DNA of 64,000 bases from Flavobacteriaceae bacterium CRH (GCA_001507425.1 LMAJ01000010.1:1-64000); one strand, 5' to 3'. Counted from the first letter of the stretch, positions 8,529 through 18,305 are shown. Notes: a model not told the origin generated them from the sequence alone. A program made the numbers and translations.

Positions 8529-9569
8529 TTGAGTATAAAAAAAATTATCACATTAACTGCCGTTGCCGTAATCTCAGTTTTAATGATTTATGGTTTTATT
8601 TTAATTAGCAGAATTTTTAGCGCTAATACTAAATTCGAGGAAAAAGAAGTTTACGTACACGTTCCAACCGGAGCCAATTATACAGATGTAAAAAAGATCT
8701 TAGAACCGTACATCAAAAATTTCGACAATTTTGAAATGGTAGCAAGTAAAAGAAGCTACCCAGATAATGTTAAGTCGGGTCGCTTCTTGCTTAAAAAAGA
8801 CATGAATAATATTGATTTGGTTCGTGCAATGCGTTCTAATGTTCCGGTAAAATTAGCTTTTAATAATCAGGAACGTTTAGAGAATTTTGCCGGAAGAGTA
8901 GGTTCAGAAATCGAAGCTGATAGTTTGTCGTTAATGAAAGCCATTAAAGATTCTACTTTTCTAAAAGCAAATGGTTTTAATGAAGAGAATGTTTTTGCTA
9001 TGTTCATTCCTAATACTTATGAAATTTACTGGAACACTTCTGCAGAGAAATTCCGCGATAAAATGATTAAGGAATACCATAATTTCTGGACAGATGAAAG
9101 AATTAAAAAAGCCAAAGATCAGGGTTTAACTCCGGTTCAGGCTGTAATCCTCGCTTCAATCGTTCATAAAGAATCGGTTAAAAAAGATGAAAGACCTCGT
9201 ATTGCAGGTGTTTATTTAAACAGACTTCGTTTAGCAATGCCTTTGCAAGCTGACCCAACAGTAATTTATGCATTAAAATTAAAATCGAATGATTTTGATC
9301 AAGTTATCAAAAGAGTTTTTTACAACGATTTGATAATGAAATCGCCATATAATACTTACGTGAATGTTGGACTTCCTCCCGGACCAATTGCAATGCCGGA
9401 CATTACAGCTCTTGAAGCCGTTTTAAATCCTGAAAAGCATGATTATATTTATTTTTGTGCAAGCATAGACCGTTTCGGATATCATGAATTTGCTTCAACA
9501 TATGAACAGCATCAAATTAACGCAAAAAAATATTCAGACTGGATTGCTAGTCAAGGAGTAACCAGATAG
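8529..9569 (+). CDS. mltG: endolytic murein transglycosylase MltG
   Basis: Inner-membrane enzyme that cleaves nascent glycan strands and sets their length. A single membrane helix spans about residues 7-29, followed by a LysM-like subdomain and the YceG domain. E215 in ASIVHKES aligns with the catalytic Glu of E. coli MltG, and the LPPGPI signature follows (YVNVGLPPGPIAMP). I use a TTG start at 8529: the next ATG falls inside the membrane helix, and TTG is 10 nt after the previous stop. The 346-residue length is typical. Confidence 0.93.
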   Translation: MSIKKIITLTAVAVISVLMIYGFILISRIFSANTKFEEKEVYVHVPTGANYTDVKKILEPYIKNFDNFEMVASKRSYPDNVKSGRFLLKKDMNNIDLVRAMRSNVPVKLAFNNQERLENFAGRVGSEIEADSLSLMKAIKDSTFLKANGFNEENVFAMFIPNTYEIYWNTSAEKFRDKMIKEYHNFWTDERIKKAKDQGLTPVQAVILASIVHKESVKKDERPRIAGVYLNRLRLAMPLQADPTVIYALKLKSNDFDQVIKRVFYNDLIMKSPYNTYVNVGLPPGPIAMPDITALEAVLNPEKHDYIYFCASIDRFGYHEFASTYEQHQINAKKYSDWIASQGVTR

Positions 9570-9571
9570 TT

Positions 9572-10492
9572 TTGAATTTTAAATTTTCCCTTTATTTATC
9601 GATTTTATTTATCTTTAGTTTTCAATATATTGATGCACAAAGTAAAATCGAATCCTTTTTAACGCCTTCTGATACTTTAAATTTAAAAAGACAAAATACA
9701 GTTATAATAACCGAAGTCGCTTTGGCTTCGGTTACTTTAGTTGGTTTAAATCAGATTTGGTATGCCGATTATCCGAAATCGAAGTTTCATTTCATTAATG
9801 ATAATGCTGAATGGCTTCAAATGGATAAAGTGGGGCACATGTATTCTGCTTATCATCTTGGAAGATTTGGCGCCGAAATGATGGAATGGAGTGGTGCCGA
9901 TTCTAAAAAAAAGCTAGTATATGGTGCTGGTTTAGGTTTTGCTTTTTTAACCGCTGTTGAAGTTTTAGATGGATATTCTGCAGAATGGGGAGCATCTTCG
10001 GGTGATATTATCGCAAACGCAACAGGAACGGCTTTATATGTTTCTCAGGAATTACTTTGGAAAGAACAGCGAATAACGCCAAAATTTTCTTTTCATACGA
10101 CTCAATATGCAAATCAAAGTCCCGATAAACTCGGAACTTCTCTAAATGAACAGATTTTAAAAGACTATAACGGACAAACATATTGGCTTTCAGTCAACCT
10201 TCATTCTTTTGCAAAAGAAAGTAAAATTCCGAAGTGGTTAAATGTTGCTTTTGGATATGGAGCTGATGGAATGTTAACAGGAAATTTACAAAATGATAAT
10301 CTTGTTTTCGCTCAAAATCCCGAAAGATTTCGTCAGTTTTATCTTAGTTTTGATGTTAATTTGACGAAAATTGAAACAAAATCACATTTTTTGAAGACTG
10401 TTTTTTCTGTTTTAAACACGATAAAAATTCCTGCTCCAACTCTCGAATACTCCGCCAATAAAGGGATTAAAGGACATCTTCTATATTTCTAA
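9572..10492 (+). CDS. DUF2279 family protein (YfiM-like)
   Basis: An exported protein of unknown function. A signal peptide covers residues 1-22 (ends YIDAQ). The DUF2279 core carries MDKVGHMYSAYHLGR near residue 90 and the later GYSAEWGASSGDIIANATG. Two small hydrophobic stretches occur in the N-terminal half, and the C-terminal half looks rich in beta strands. The start is TTG, needed to keep the signal peptide because the next Met is M90. It begins 2 nt after mltG, implying tight coupling and perhaps an envelope role. The family name is a recognition; no biochemical role is known to me. Confidence 0.82.
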   Translation: MNFKFSLYLSILFIFSFQYIDAQSKIESFLTPSDTLNLKRQNTVIITEVALASVTLVGLNQIWYADYPKSKFHFINDNAEWLQMDKVGHMYSAYHLGRFGAEMMEWSGADSKKKLVYGAGLGFAFLTAVEVLDGYSAEWGASSGDIIANATGTALYVSQELLWKEQRITPKFSFHTTQYANQSPDKLGTSLNEQILKDYNGQTYWLSVNLHSFAKESKIPKWLNVAFGYGADGMLTGNLQNDNLVFAQNPERFRQFYLSFDVNLTKIETKSHFLKTVFSVLNTIKIPAPTLEYSANKGIKGHLLYF

Positions 10493-10535
10493 AAAACGTT
10501 AAATCACTGAAAATCAGGATTGTTTTATATTTATT

Positions 10536-10543
10536 ATCTTTGC
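10536..10543 (+). promoter_or_regulatory. -7 box for the lysozyme-like gene
   Basis: TATCTTTG is an exact TAnnTTTG match, 49 nt upstream of the ATG at 10592. Confidence 0.55.
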
Positions 10544-10591
10544 ACCGTAGAAATTTCAAAAAGGTGACAGCGATTTGAAGAAAAACAATTT

Positions 10592-11239
10592 ATGATAAAG
10601 AAGTGGTATTTTTATGCGAGTTTGATCGTTATTATTACATTTTTGAGTTTGGGTTTTAAACCCTTTAATTTAGAAACCAAACCTTGGTTTCTCACAGAAA
10701 AAACAGATGGAGAAGAATACTTATTTCCATCGCAAGAAGAGGATGATTATCCTATTTTGACAAACCTAAACATTCCATTCACCGGAAATCACCTTATAGG
10801 TTTTAAAGAAGCAGTTGCTTTTAAGGAATCTCAAGGAAAATACCGACTGGTTAATTCTCTTGGTTACATGGGAAAATACCAATTTGGTTCTAAAGCTTTA
10901 CGAGCTATAGGTGTTCGAAATGACAAAGCCTTTTTAAAAGATCCCGCTTTGCAGGAAAAAGCTTTTATTGCATTGTTATCCAAAAACAAATGGATTTTAC
11001 GTCGTGAAATTCGCAAGTACGAAGGGAAAATTATCGATGGTGTCGAAATTACGGAATCTGGAATTTTAGCTGCTGCACACCTTGGCGGCGCCGGATCAGT
11101 AAAAAACTTTTTCAAAAACAAAGGGAGCAGACATTTTAGAGATGCTTATGGTACTTCATTAAGAAGTTACATGAGAGCCTTTGGAGGTTATGATCTTTCT
11201 TTTATTGAAGCAGATAGTAATGCCACAATAAACGATTAA
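10592..11239 (+). CDS. lysozyme-like (transglycosylase-fold) exported protein
   Basis: A 215-residue protein with an N-terminal hydrophobic helix (residues 5-22) acting as signal or anchor. It then has the pattern AFKESQGKY...NSLGYMGKYQFG, the hallmark of lysozyme-like/SLT folds; E79 is the candidate catalytic acid. A later LAAAHLGGAGSVKNFF resembles the helix lining the glycan cleft. It probably cuts peptidoglycan or remodels it for an envelope machine. No LysM or peptidoglycan-binding domain is visible. It is alone between its own promoter and a bidirectional terminator. Confidence 0.72.
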   Translation: MIKKWYFYASLIVIITFLSLGFKPFNLETKPWFLTEKTDGEEYLFPSQEEDDYPILTNLNIPFTGNHLIGFKEAVAFKESQGKYRLVNSLGYMGKYQFGSKALRAIGVRNDKAFLKDPALQEKAFIALLSKNKWILRREIRKYEGKIIDGVEITESGILAAAHLGGAGSVKNFFKNKGSRHFRDAYGTSLRSYMRAFGGYDLSFIEADSNATIND

Positions 11240-11254
11240 GAATTGGAATAAAAT

Positions 11255-11283
11255 AAAAAATCCCGAGCGATCGGGATTTTTTT
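11255..11283. terminator. bidirectional terminator
   Basis: TCCCGA-GCGA-TCGGGA with A5 before and T7 after. It serves the lysozyme-like gene (+) and mutB (-). Confidence 0.88.
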
Positions 11284-11289
11284 ATGCTT

Positions 11290-13431
11290 TTAGTCAATCA
11301 ATATTTCTAATATTTTAATGGCAGCTTCACTAATTTTAGTTCCGGGTCCAAAAACGGCAACCGCTCCGGCATCAAATAAATATTGATAATCCTGCGCCGG
11401 AATTACTCCGCCAACAATCACCATAATATCTTCTCGCCCGTGTTTTTTTAGCTCCTCAATAACTTGTGGAACTAAAGTTTTATGCCCCGCAGCTAATGAA
11501 GAAACACCTAAAATATGGACATCATTTTCGACGGCTTGCTTGGCTGCTTCTGCTGGAGTTTGAAAAAGCGGACCAATATCTACATCAAAACCTACATCTG
11601 CATAACCTGTTGCAACCACTTTTGCACCACGATCATGTCCGTCCTGTCCCATTTTGGCGATCATAATTCTAGGGCGTCTTCCTTCTTGTTTTGCAAAGAC
11701 ATTTGCCAATTGTTTTGCCTTTTCAAAATTTTCGTCGTTTTTTATTGCTGCACTATACACACCGCTAAAGGATTTAATTTGCGCCTTAAATCTTCCAAAG
11801 ATACTTTCAAGAGCATCGCTTATTTCACCTAAAGTTGCACGATTTCTGGCAGCTTCGACAGCAATTTCTAATAAGTTTCCTTCTCCGGTTTTGGCACAAA
11901 GAATTAATTTTTCGAGTGATTCATTTACTTTTTGAGAATCTCTTTTGGCTTTTATTTCTTCAAGACGCTCAATTTGCTGCTTACGCACCATTTGATTATC
12001 TACATCTAAAATATGCAAAGGATCTTCTTTTTCTAATCTAAATTGATTGACACCAACAATAATATCTTGTCCGCTGTCTATTCTCGCTTGTTTTCTGGCA
12101 GCAGCTTCTTCAATTCGTAGTTTCGGAATTCCGGCTTCGATTGCTTTCGTCATTCCGCCTAATTCCTCTACTTCTTCAATAAGTTTCCAGGTGCTTTCTA
12201 ATATTTCATTCGTCAGGCTTTCAACGTAATAACTGCCTGCCCAAGGATCAACCGTTTTTGTAATTTTAGTTTCTTCCTGCAGGAATATCTGTGTGTTACG
12301 CGCTATTCGTGCAGAAAAATCGGTTGGTAAAGCAATGGCTTCATCAAGTGCATTGGTGTGCAAAGATTGAGTTCCGCCAAAAGCCGCCGCTGCCGCTTCA
12401 ATACAAGTACGCGCCACATTGTTAAAAGGATCTTGTTCTGTTAAACTCCAGCCACTGGTTTGGCAATGTGTCCTTAAAACCAATGATTTATCACTTTTAG
12501 GATTAAATTGCTGGACTAATTTCGCCCAGATCATTCTTCCGGCTCTCATTTTTGCAATTTCCATAAAATGGTTCATTCCAATTGCCCAGAAAAAAGATAG
12601 GCGGGGAGCAAATTCATCAATCGTCATTCCGGTTGATAATCCGGTTCTGATATATTCTAAACCATCAGCCAATGTATAGGCTAATTCGATATGAGCTGTT
12701 GCGCCTGCTTCCTGCATATGATATCCTGAAATCGAGATAGAATTGAATTTCGGCATTTTTTTGCTCGTAAATTCAAAAATATCCGCAATGATTTTCATCG
12801 AAGGCGTTGGCGGATAAATATAAGTATTACGCACCATAAACTCTTTTAAAATATCGTTTTGAATCGTTCCTGAAAGTTTTTCAACTGCAACACCTTGTTC
12901 TTCGGCAGCCACAATATAAAAAGCCATAATAGGCAAAACAGCACCATTCATAGTCATCGAAACCGACATTTCATCGAGTGGAATCTGATCAAACAATACT
13001 TTCATATCTTCTACAGAATCTATGGCAACACCAGCTTTTCCAACATCACCAACAACTCTTTCATGATCAGAATCGTAACCGCGATGCGTTGGCAAATCAA
13101 AAGCAATTGATAATCCTTTTTGTCCGGCAGCTAAATTTCTTCTGTAAAAAGCATTGCTTTCTTCTGCTGTAGAAAATCCCGCATATTGTCGAATTGTCCA
13201 CGGACGTCTGACATACATTGTAGCGTATGGCCCGCGTAAATTTGGTGCAAATCCTGCTCCGAAATCAAGAAAATCTAAATCTTCAATATCCTTTTCAGAG
13301 TAGGTTTCTTTTAGCTCAATTCCTTCAGCCGTGGTGAAGTTATGAGTTATAGGTTCGGAGTTATGCGTCAGTTCTTCTAACTCTTTACTTTTAACATCTA
13401 ACTTTATATGTGTAAGGTTTTTTCTTATCAT
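11290..13431 (-). CDS. mutB: methylmalonyl-CoA mutase, large (catalytic) subunit
   Basis: Adenosylcobalamin-dependent interconversion of methylmalonyl-CoA and succinyl-CoA, in propionate and odd-chain metabolism. The substrate barrel has [19 protein letters not shown] near residues 70-88. The C-terminal B12 domain has D597-x-H599-x-x-G602 in [10 protein letters not shown], where H599 is the lower cobalt ligand. Length is 713. It lies 44 nt after mutA, so one transcript is likely. Oddity: residues about 21-34 ([14 protein letters not shown]) are encoded by a low-complexity stretch of iterated CATAACT-type words, which looks like an in-frame repeat in the dispensable N-terminal arm. Confidence 0.96.
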   Translation of the reverse strand: MIRKNLTHIKLDVKSKELEELTHNSEPITHNFTTAEGIELKETYSEKDIEDLDFLDFGAGFAPNLRGPYATMYVRRPWTIRQYAGFSTAEESNAFYRRNLAAGQKGLSIAFDLPTHRGYDSDHERVVGDVGKAGVAIDSVEDMKVLFDQIPLDEMSVSMTMNGAVLPIMAFYIVAAEEQGVAVEKLSGTIQNDILKEFMVRNTYIYPPTPSMKIIADIFEFTSKKMPKFNSISISGYHMQEAGATAHIELAYTLADGLEYIRTGLSTGMTIDEFAPRLSFFWAIGMNHFMEIAKMRAGRMIWAKLVQQFNPKSDKSLVLRTHCQTSGWSLTEQDPFNNVARTCIEAAAAAFGGTQSLHTNALDEAIALPTDFSARIARNTQIFLQEETKITKTVDPWAGSYYVESLTNEILESTWKLIEEVEELGGMTKAIEAGIPKLRIEEAAARKQARIDSGQDIIVGVNQFRLEKEDPLHILDVDNQMVRKQQIERLEEIKAKRDSQKVNESLEKLILCAKTGEGNLLEIAVEAARNRATLGEISDALESIFGRFKAQIKSFSGVYSAAIKNDENFEKAKQLANVFAKQEGRRPRIMIAKMGQDGHDRGAKVVATGYADVGFDVDIGPLFQTPAEAAKQAVENDVHILGVSSLAAGHKTLVPQVIEELKKHGREDIMVIVGGVIPAQDYQYLFDAGAVAVFGPGTKISEAAIKILEILID
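13330..13371 (-). repeat. repeat-like in-frame insert in mutB
   Basis: On the minus strand the coding sequence iterates a word close to CATAACTC (three imperfect copies), unlike the surrounding mutB codons. It encodes [10 protein letters not shown]. It resembles the iterated-word elements found between genes in this window. Confidence 0.55.
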
Positions 13432-13475
13432 GGAAATACTCTTTTGAGTAGTTTTTTAATTACTTACAAAAATGA

Positions 13476-14840
13476 TTATTCAAGTTCAAGTCGTTCTTGC
13501 TCTAATTTCTCCGCTAATCTTTTTTCTATAATAGGTGTAATTAATGTTTTTCTTGGCTTAATTTTTACAAACGGAAACAATTCTAAATCATGTTTCATTT
13601 TGTCATCTTTGTTCGGGTATTTATTAGTGCCTAACAAAACTTCTTTTTTCGAATCAAATAATTCCTGTTCTTTAGAAGCACTTTCCTGAATTTTCTTTTT
13701 GATTGTTCCATCATTTAAAAGTTTTAAAAAACCTCCACTAGCTTCAATATCTTTAAATAAAGCTAAACTTTTTTCTGCCAGTTGCATGGTCAGACTTTCG
13801 ATATAATAAGTACCATCCGCCGGATTATTCACTTTATCAAAATAGCTTTCGTGTTTTAATATCAACAATTGATTTCGGGCAATTCGGTCTCCAAATTCAT
13901 TGTCTTTATGATATAGTGAATCGTAAGGTAAATTAGCAACGCCATCTGCACCGCCAATAATAGCCGACATGCATTCAGTCGTTGTGCGAAGCATATTAAC
14001 ATTGTAATCGTAAATAGTTTTGTTGCGTTTGGTTGGCGTAACCAATAAATGACATTCTAAATCAGGATTATATTCGGCAGCAATTAATTTAAAAAGCATT
14101 CTCAAAGCACGAAGTTTGGCAATTTCAAAGAAATAATTGGTCCCAACAGAAACTTGAAAAACAATAGTTTTAGAAATGTTGGGCAAACGGTTTAAATATT
14201 CATTTGCATGCGCTAAACTATATGCAATTTGCTGTGTGATATTTGCCCCGGCATTTTGATATAAGCCAGCATCTATACTTACTAAAGAAAGATTTGTTGT
14301 TGCTTTTGAAATTAATTCAATCGTTTCAAAATTATTTTTATCCGTAGTTGTAAACCAATTTCCGTCTCGTGCAATATGACCAATCGGATCAAGATTGCAA
14401 TAAAAAAAGGCTTTTTTCTGAATAGAAATAGTGTCTAATTGTTTTACGAAATCGATTGAAATAAATTTCAAATTAAAGTAAACGATTCTGTTTTCTAAAG
14501 GAAGTTTTTCTAATAATTTCTGAACATCAATTTTTTCGTTTTCGATAGTAAAACGTAAACTTTCCGCACCTCTTTCAAGGGAATTAATGGCTCTTTGAAT
14601 CGATTTTTCAATATCATAAACAAAGATGTTTTGGCAAATTTTAAAATTCGTTGCCTGAGTATTTACCGGAGCGGCTTTTGTAAATTCATCTTTATGATAG
14701 AAAGGTTTTACCTGAATATCTTCCGGAGAATTCCAAATTACAGTTTCGTTGTAATCAGCTCCATCTAATTCAAACTGAATTTTTTGTTTCCATTGTTTGG
14801 ATGAAATCGGATTAAAATCGTCGAATAGGGTAGTAGCCAT
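13476..14840 (-). CDS. mutA: methylmalonyl-CoA mutase, small subunit
   Basis: A 454-residue partner of MutB. It keeps the mutase barrel fold (GTNYFFEIAKLRALRMLFK; MLRTTTECMSAIIGGADGV) but lacks the B12-binding DxHxxG domain, so it is the structural, non-catalytic subunit. It begins 16 nt after the divIC-like gene and is followed by mutB, giving a probable divIC-mutA-mutB transcript. The GTPase that protects this enzyme, meaB, is encoded separately at 58 kb. Confidence 0.94.
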   Translation of the reverse strand: MATTLFDDFNPISSKQWKQKIQFELDGADYNETVIWNSPEDIQVKPFYHKDEFTKAAPVNTQATNFKICQNIFVYDIEKSIQRAINSLERGAESLRFTIENEKIDVQKLLEKLPLENRIVYFNLKFISIDFVKQLDTISIQKKAFFYCNLDPIGHIARDGNWFTTTDKNNFETIELISKATTNLSLVSIDAGLYQNAGANITQQIAYSLAHANEYLNRLPNISKTIVFQVSVGTNYFFEIAKLRALRMLFKLIAAEYNPDLECHLLVTPTKRNKTIYDYNVNMLRTTTECMSAIIGGADGVANLPYDSLYHKDNEFGDRIARNQLLILKHESYFDKVNNPADGTYYIESLTMQLAEKSLALFKDIEASGGFLKLLNDGTIKKKIQESASKEQELFDSKKEVLLGTNKYPNKDDKMKHDLELFPFVKIKPRKTLITPIIEKRLAEKLEQERLELE

Positions 14841-14856
14841 TTAGTGTTTTTTCTGA

Positions 14857-15183
14857 TTATTCTTTATCTTGAATAGTGTCTCCTTCAAATTGAATGATGT
14901 ATATGTCTTCGCTGTCTTTTTTCATAAAGTACTTTTCGCGGGCATATTTTTCGATTTGTTCAGGATTTTTTAATTGTTTAATCTGTTCCTGATCTTTTTT
15001 TATTTCCTCTTTATAATAGGTTTTATTATCCTCAAGTTCATTGATTTGGTTGTCTAAAAACCGATGGTCAAAATAAGAGTAATTGTCTAAAAACAGCATC
15101 CAGACAACAAAAAATAGTAAGACCCAGACATATTTATTGCCCAGAAATTTAAACCAAGATTTGTTTTTATACGGATTTTTCAT
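14857..15183 (-). CDS. septum formation initiator (FtsB/DivIC family)
   Basis: A 108-residue bitopic membrane protein. One membrane helix lies at about 13-32 (YVWVLLFFVVWMLFLD), followed by a coiled coil at about 40-75 rich in Glu, Lys and Gln (NELEDNKTYYKEEIKKDQEQ). The C-terminal EKYAREKYFMKKDSEDIY motif is characteristic of FtsB/DivIC. It acts in the divisome with FtsL and FtsQ. Its place upstream of the mutase genes is probably transcriptional convenience. Confidence 0.9.
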   Translation of the reverse strand: MKNPYKNKSWFKFLGNKYVWVLLFFVVWMLFLDNYSYFDHRFLDNQINELEDNKTYYKEEIKKDQEQIKQLKNPEQIEKYAREKYFMKKDSEDIYIIQFEGDTIQDKE

Positions 15184-15219
15184 TTTAGTTTTTATTTTAC
15201 TTCCGATGAAGCCGGTATT

Positions 15220-15251
15220 CTTTTTATGTTCACCGCAGCAAACATAAAAAG
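15220..15251. terminator. hairpin after udk, possible terminator
   Basis: A perfect 11-bp stem (CTTTTTATGTT with AACATAAAAAG) lies between udk and the DivIC-like gene. The T-tract on the minus strand is weak, so it may be an attenuator or processing hairpin. Confidence 0.5.
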
Positions 15252-15307
15252 ATAAAGGCCAGAGCGGAATAGCTCTTAATTTTTATGGAATAAATTTACA
15301 ATAAAAA

Positions 15308-15916
15308 TTATGAAATTCGTTGATTTATTACAGCACGAACGACATCAATTGCAACAGTATTGTATTTATCGTTTGGAATTATAATATCAGCAAAAGCTTT
15401 CGATGGTTCGATAAATTGCTCGTGCATTGGTTTTAAAGTATTTTGATAACGTGTAATAACCTCGTCAATATCACGTCCGCGTTCTGAAATATCACGTTTT
15501 AAACGACGAATTAATCTTTCGTCAGAATCCGCATGAACATATACCTTAACATCAAAAAGATCACGTAGTTCAGGATTTGTCAAAATTAAAATTCCTTCAA
15601 CAATCATAACTTTTCTTGGATGCGTGGAAACGGTATCGTCAGTTCTGTTATGTTTTATGAATGAATAAACAGGCTGATCTATAGTTTCTCCTTCTTTTAA
15701 TGCTTTTAGATGTTTTACCAATAAATCAAAATCAATAGCACGCGGATGATCAAAATTGATTAATGCTCTTTCATCAAACGACAAATTATGGGTTTCCTTG
15801 TAGTATGAATCCTGAGAAATTACGCCCACTTCAGTGTCTGGTAATTCGTTCATGATTTGGTGTACTACCGTTGTTTTTCCACTTCCTGTTCCTCCTGCAA
15901 TTCCAATAATGAGCAT
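15308..15916 (-). CDS. udk: uridine kinase
   Basis: Phosphorylates uridine and cytidine in pyrimidine salvage. The P-loop GGTGSGKTT is at residues 8-16. Uridine-kinase signatures follow: SQDSYYKE, NFDHPRAIDFDLL and a lid containing RRLKRDISERGRD. The 202-residue length is normal. It is upstream of the DivIC-like gene with a 124-bp gap holding a hairpin, so co-transcription is possible but not certain. Confidence 0.95.
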   Translation of the reverse strand: MLIIGIAGGTGSGKTTVVHQIMNELPDTEVGVISQDSYYKETHNLSFDERALINFDHPRAIDFDLLVKHLKALKEGETIDQPVYSFIKHNRTDDTVSTHPRKVMIVEGILILTNPELRDLFDVKVYVHADSDERLIRRLKRDISERGRDIDEVITRYQNTLKPMHEQFIEPSKAFADIIIPNDKYNTVAIDVVRAVINQRIS

Positions 15917-15989
15917 AAATTTGATGTTATATATTTGTTTGGCAAAAATAATAATTTAAGTGAATTGTATAAACATATTATGAATTTAA

Positions 15990-16073
15990 ACCATATAAGT
16001 AATATAAGTAAATGTAAGCAGCTAGATATTTAAATAAACTATTATTTAAATGAACTTATATTACTTATATGGT
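15990..16073. repeat. inverted repeat upstream of udk
   Basis: A perfect 20-bp inverted repeat: arm 15990-16009 (ACCATATAAGTAATATAAGT) with arm 16054-16073. Inside it is a second 10-bp stem (ATTTAAATAA at 16028-16037 with TTATTTAAAT at 16042-16051). The arms iterate ATAAGTA-like words. It lies between the SDR terminator and the udk start region. Confidence 0.9.
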
Positions 16074-16083
16074 GAAAAACAAA

Positions 16084-16115
16084 AAAAATCCCGAAAGTAT
16101 AACTCTCGGGATTTA
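16084..16115 (-). terminator. terminator after the dienoyl-CoA-reductase-like gene
   Basis: On the minus strand AAATCCCGAGAG pairs with CTTTCGGGATTT (one G-U pair) and is followed by a run of T. Confidence 0.85.
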
Positions 16116-16167
16116 GTGCAATCAGTATAATTTTAAAAAATATTCTGAATTTAGTAAGCACGTAAAA

Positions 16168-17049
16168 TTATTTATTCTTTTTTGCTTTTATCATCATTTC
16201 AAGCTGATCCCAAAGTTCTTCCGGAATTGCTTCTAACAAATTGAATTGTCCGGCGCCTTTTAACCATTCGCCACCATCAATCGTAATAACATCTCCGTTT
16301 ACATAAGCAGAAAAATCAGAAACCAAATAAGCCGCTAAATTGGCCAATTCCTGATGATCACCCACACGTTTCAAAGGCACTTTTTTGGCCATATCGAATT
16401 TCTCTGCCAGATCGCCAGGTAATAATCTGTCCCAGGCACCTTTTGTTGGAAACGGTCCCGGAGCAATTGCATTAGAGCGAATTCCGTATTTTGCCCACTC
16501 TACAGCCAAACTTCTTGTCATAGCCAAAACTCCGGCTTTTGCAGTTGCGCTTGGCACAACATAAGCAGAACCTGTCCAGGCATAAGTAGTAACAATATTT
16601 AAAATCGTAGATGATGTTTGTTTAGTGTCAATCCAGTGTTTTCCAAAAGCCAGTGTACAGTTTTTAGAACCTTTAAGTACAATATCTATAACAGTATCAA
16701 ATGCATTGGCAGACAAACGTTCTGTTGGAGAAATAAAATTTCCGGCAGCGTTATTCAAAAGAACATCTACTTTTCCAAAAGCTTTCAAAACTTCCTGAAG
16801 CATATTTTCTACTTCTTCATAATGACGAACATCACATTGAAGTGGCAAACATTTTCCGCCAGTTTCAGTTTCAAGTTCAGTAGCTGTATTTTTAAGCTTT
16901 TCTAAATCTCTGGAAGTAATGGCAACCTGTGCGCCTAATTCTAAGAAATATTTAGTCATCGCTTTTCCTAAACCGCTTCCGCCGCCTGTAACTACAATGA
17001 CTTTTCCTTTTAAAGCGTCGTCACGTAACATTTTATCTGTATAGCTCAT
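16168..17049 (-). CDS. SDR oxidoreductase, 2,4-dienoyl-CoA reductase-like
   Basis: An NADP-binding short-chain dehydrogenase: TGGGSGLG at 21-28 and NNAAGNF near 104. The usual YxxxK is replaced by SATAK in VVPSATAKAGVLAM, exactly the pattern of 2,4-dienoyl-CoA reductases of the mitochondrial/peroxisomal type, which do not use the classical Tyr. That supports a role in beta-oxidation of unsaturated fatty acids. The 293-residue length fits. It is first in its own minus-strand unit with a strong terminator behind it. The exact substrate is inferred. Confidence 0.85.
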   Translation of the reverse strand: MSYTDKMLRDDALKGKVIVVTGGGSGLGKAMTKYFLELGAQVAITSRDLEKLKNTATELETETGGKCLPLQCDVRHYEEVENMLQEVLKAFGKVDVLLNNAAGNFISPTERLSANAFDTVIDIVLKGSKNCTLAFGKHWIDTKQTSSTILNIVTTYAWTGSAYVVPSATAKAGVLAMTRSLAVEWAKYGIRSNAIAPGPFPTKGAWDRLLPGDLAEKFDMAKKVPLKRVGDHQELANLAAYLVSDFSAYVNGDVITIDGGEWLKGAGQFNLLEAIPEELWDQLEMMIKAKKNK

Positions 17050-17123
17050 ACTTTTCTTTTTTTACAATATTAATTAAAATAATAGGATGCACGCATAATA
17101 TTGTTATAAAATTTTGATAAACT

Positions 17124-18251
17124 TTATATTTCACATATTTTTTTTGCTGCCGACTCTAATGTAAAATTGTCTTTGGCAAAGCAAAAACGGATTAATTTTT
17201 GGTCTTTATGATCGGAGTAAAAAGTAGAAATTGGAATCGCTGCAACCCCATGATCCGTGATTAATTTTTTGCAAAAAGTCACATCATCGTCATTAGAAAT
17301 ATTCGCGTAAGAAGCCACCTGAAAATAAGTTCCTTCGCACGGTTTTAATTCAAATCGGCTGTTTTGAAGCAGTTTTTGAAAATAATCACGCTTCTCCTGA
17401 TAAAATTTCCCAAGTAAATTGACATCAACAACATCTAAATATTGACTAATGGCAACTTGTGAAATACTATTAACACTGAAAACCAAAAACTGATGTACTT
17501 TTTTGATTTCCTTCATCAGATATTTGGGAGCTACGGTATAACCAATTTTCCAGCCCGTAATATGAAATGATTTCCCAAAAGAAGAAACCATTATACAACG
17601 ATTCAAAAGAAATTCTTTGGTATGAGCCGAAATATGTTTTTCTTCAAAAGTAATATATTCATAAACTTCATCAGACAAAACAAGAATATCCGGATATTTA
17701 GAAAGTAATTTTTCCAGTTGAAGAAAATCAGATTCGGTTAAAATTTTTCCCGTCGGATTATGCGGATTATTAATGATAATCATCTTCGTTTTTAAAGAAA
17801 AGGCTTTTTCTAGCGTTTCCCAATTTGGGGTATAATCATCATTTAATGCAACTCGAACCGGTTTTGCATTACACAATAAGACAGGAGATTCATACGAATC
17901 ATAACTCGGATCAAGAATTACAACTTCATCATCCGTTTTTACCAATGCTAAAATAGAAGTAAAAATTCCCTGCGTCGCGCCCGCTGTAATCAACAGTTCT
18001 AAATCAGGATTAATGGTTCGATTATAAGAACTTAAAATTAATTTTGCAATCTGGCTCATCAATGGCGGATAACCTGCCATCGGAGTATATTGATGTACAT
18101 TTTCTTTAGTCAGTTTCGCCAGAATATCGGTCAATCTTTCATCAACAGGAAAATTTGGAAATCCCTGCGAAAGGTTTATCGCATTATATTCAGCTGCCAT
18201 TTTTGACATTACTGTGAAGATGCTTGTGGTTACGTTAGGGAGTTTACTCAT
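17124..18251 (-). CDS. PLP-dependent aminotransferase class I/II (methionine aminotransferase-like)
   Basis: A fold-type I aminotransferase of 375 residues. The PLP lysine is K227 (SSFGKSFHITGWK), D194 (LSDEVYEYI) contacts the pyridine nitrogen, and NNPHNPTGK is near 161-169. The N-terminal NLSQGFPNFPVDERL resembles YbdL methionine aminotransferase and kynurenine aminotransferases. It probably transaminates methionine or aromatic 2-oxo acids. It sits between the SDR and RsmI-like genes on the same strand with about 55-75 bp spacers. Confidence 0.88.
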   Translation of the reverse strand: MSKLPNVTTSIFTVMSKMAAEYNAINLSQGFPNFPVDERLTDILAKLTKENVHQYTPMAGYPPLMSQIAKLILSSYNRTINPDLELLITAGATQGIFTSILALVKTDDEVVILDPSYDSYESPVLLCNAKPVRVALNDDYTPNWETLEKAFSLKTKMIIINNPHNPTGKILTESDFLQLEKLLSKYPDILVLSDEVYEYITFEEKHISAHTKEFLLNRCIMVSSFGKSFHITGWKIGYTVAPKYLMKEIKKVHQFLVFSVNSISQVAISQYLDVVDVNLLGKFYQEKRDYFQKLLQNSRFELKPCEGTYFQVASYANISNDDDVTFCKKLITDHGVAAIPISTFYSDHKDQKLIRFCFAKDNFTLESAAKKICEI

Positions 18252-18305
18252 GAAAAAGTTTGATTAAGAAAAACTTGTGAGTACAATATAAGATAGTTTT
18301 TACAA

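Noticed and set aside
11466..13172. Plus-strand ORFs opposite mutB
   Set aside because: They are shadows of the GC-biased mutB codons, with no start signals, family resemblance or sensible composition.
16168..17049. Inactivated SDR because YxxxK is missing
   Set aside because: The SATAK form is the normal state of 2,4-dienoyl-CoA reductases, so it is not decay.
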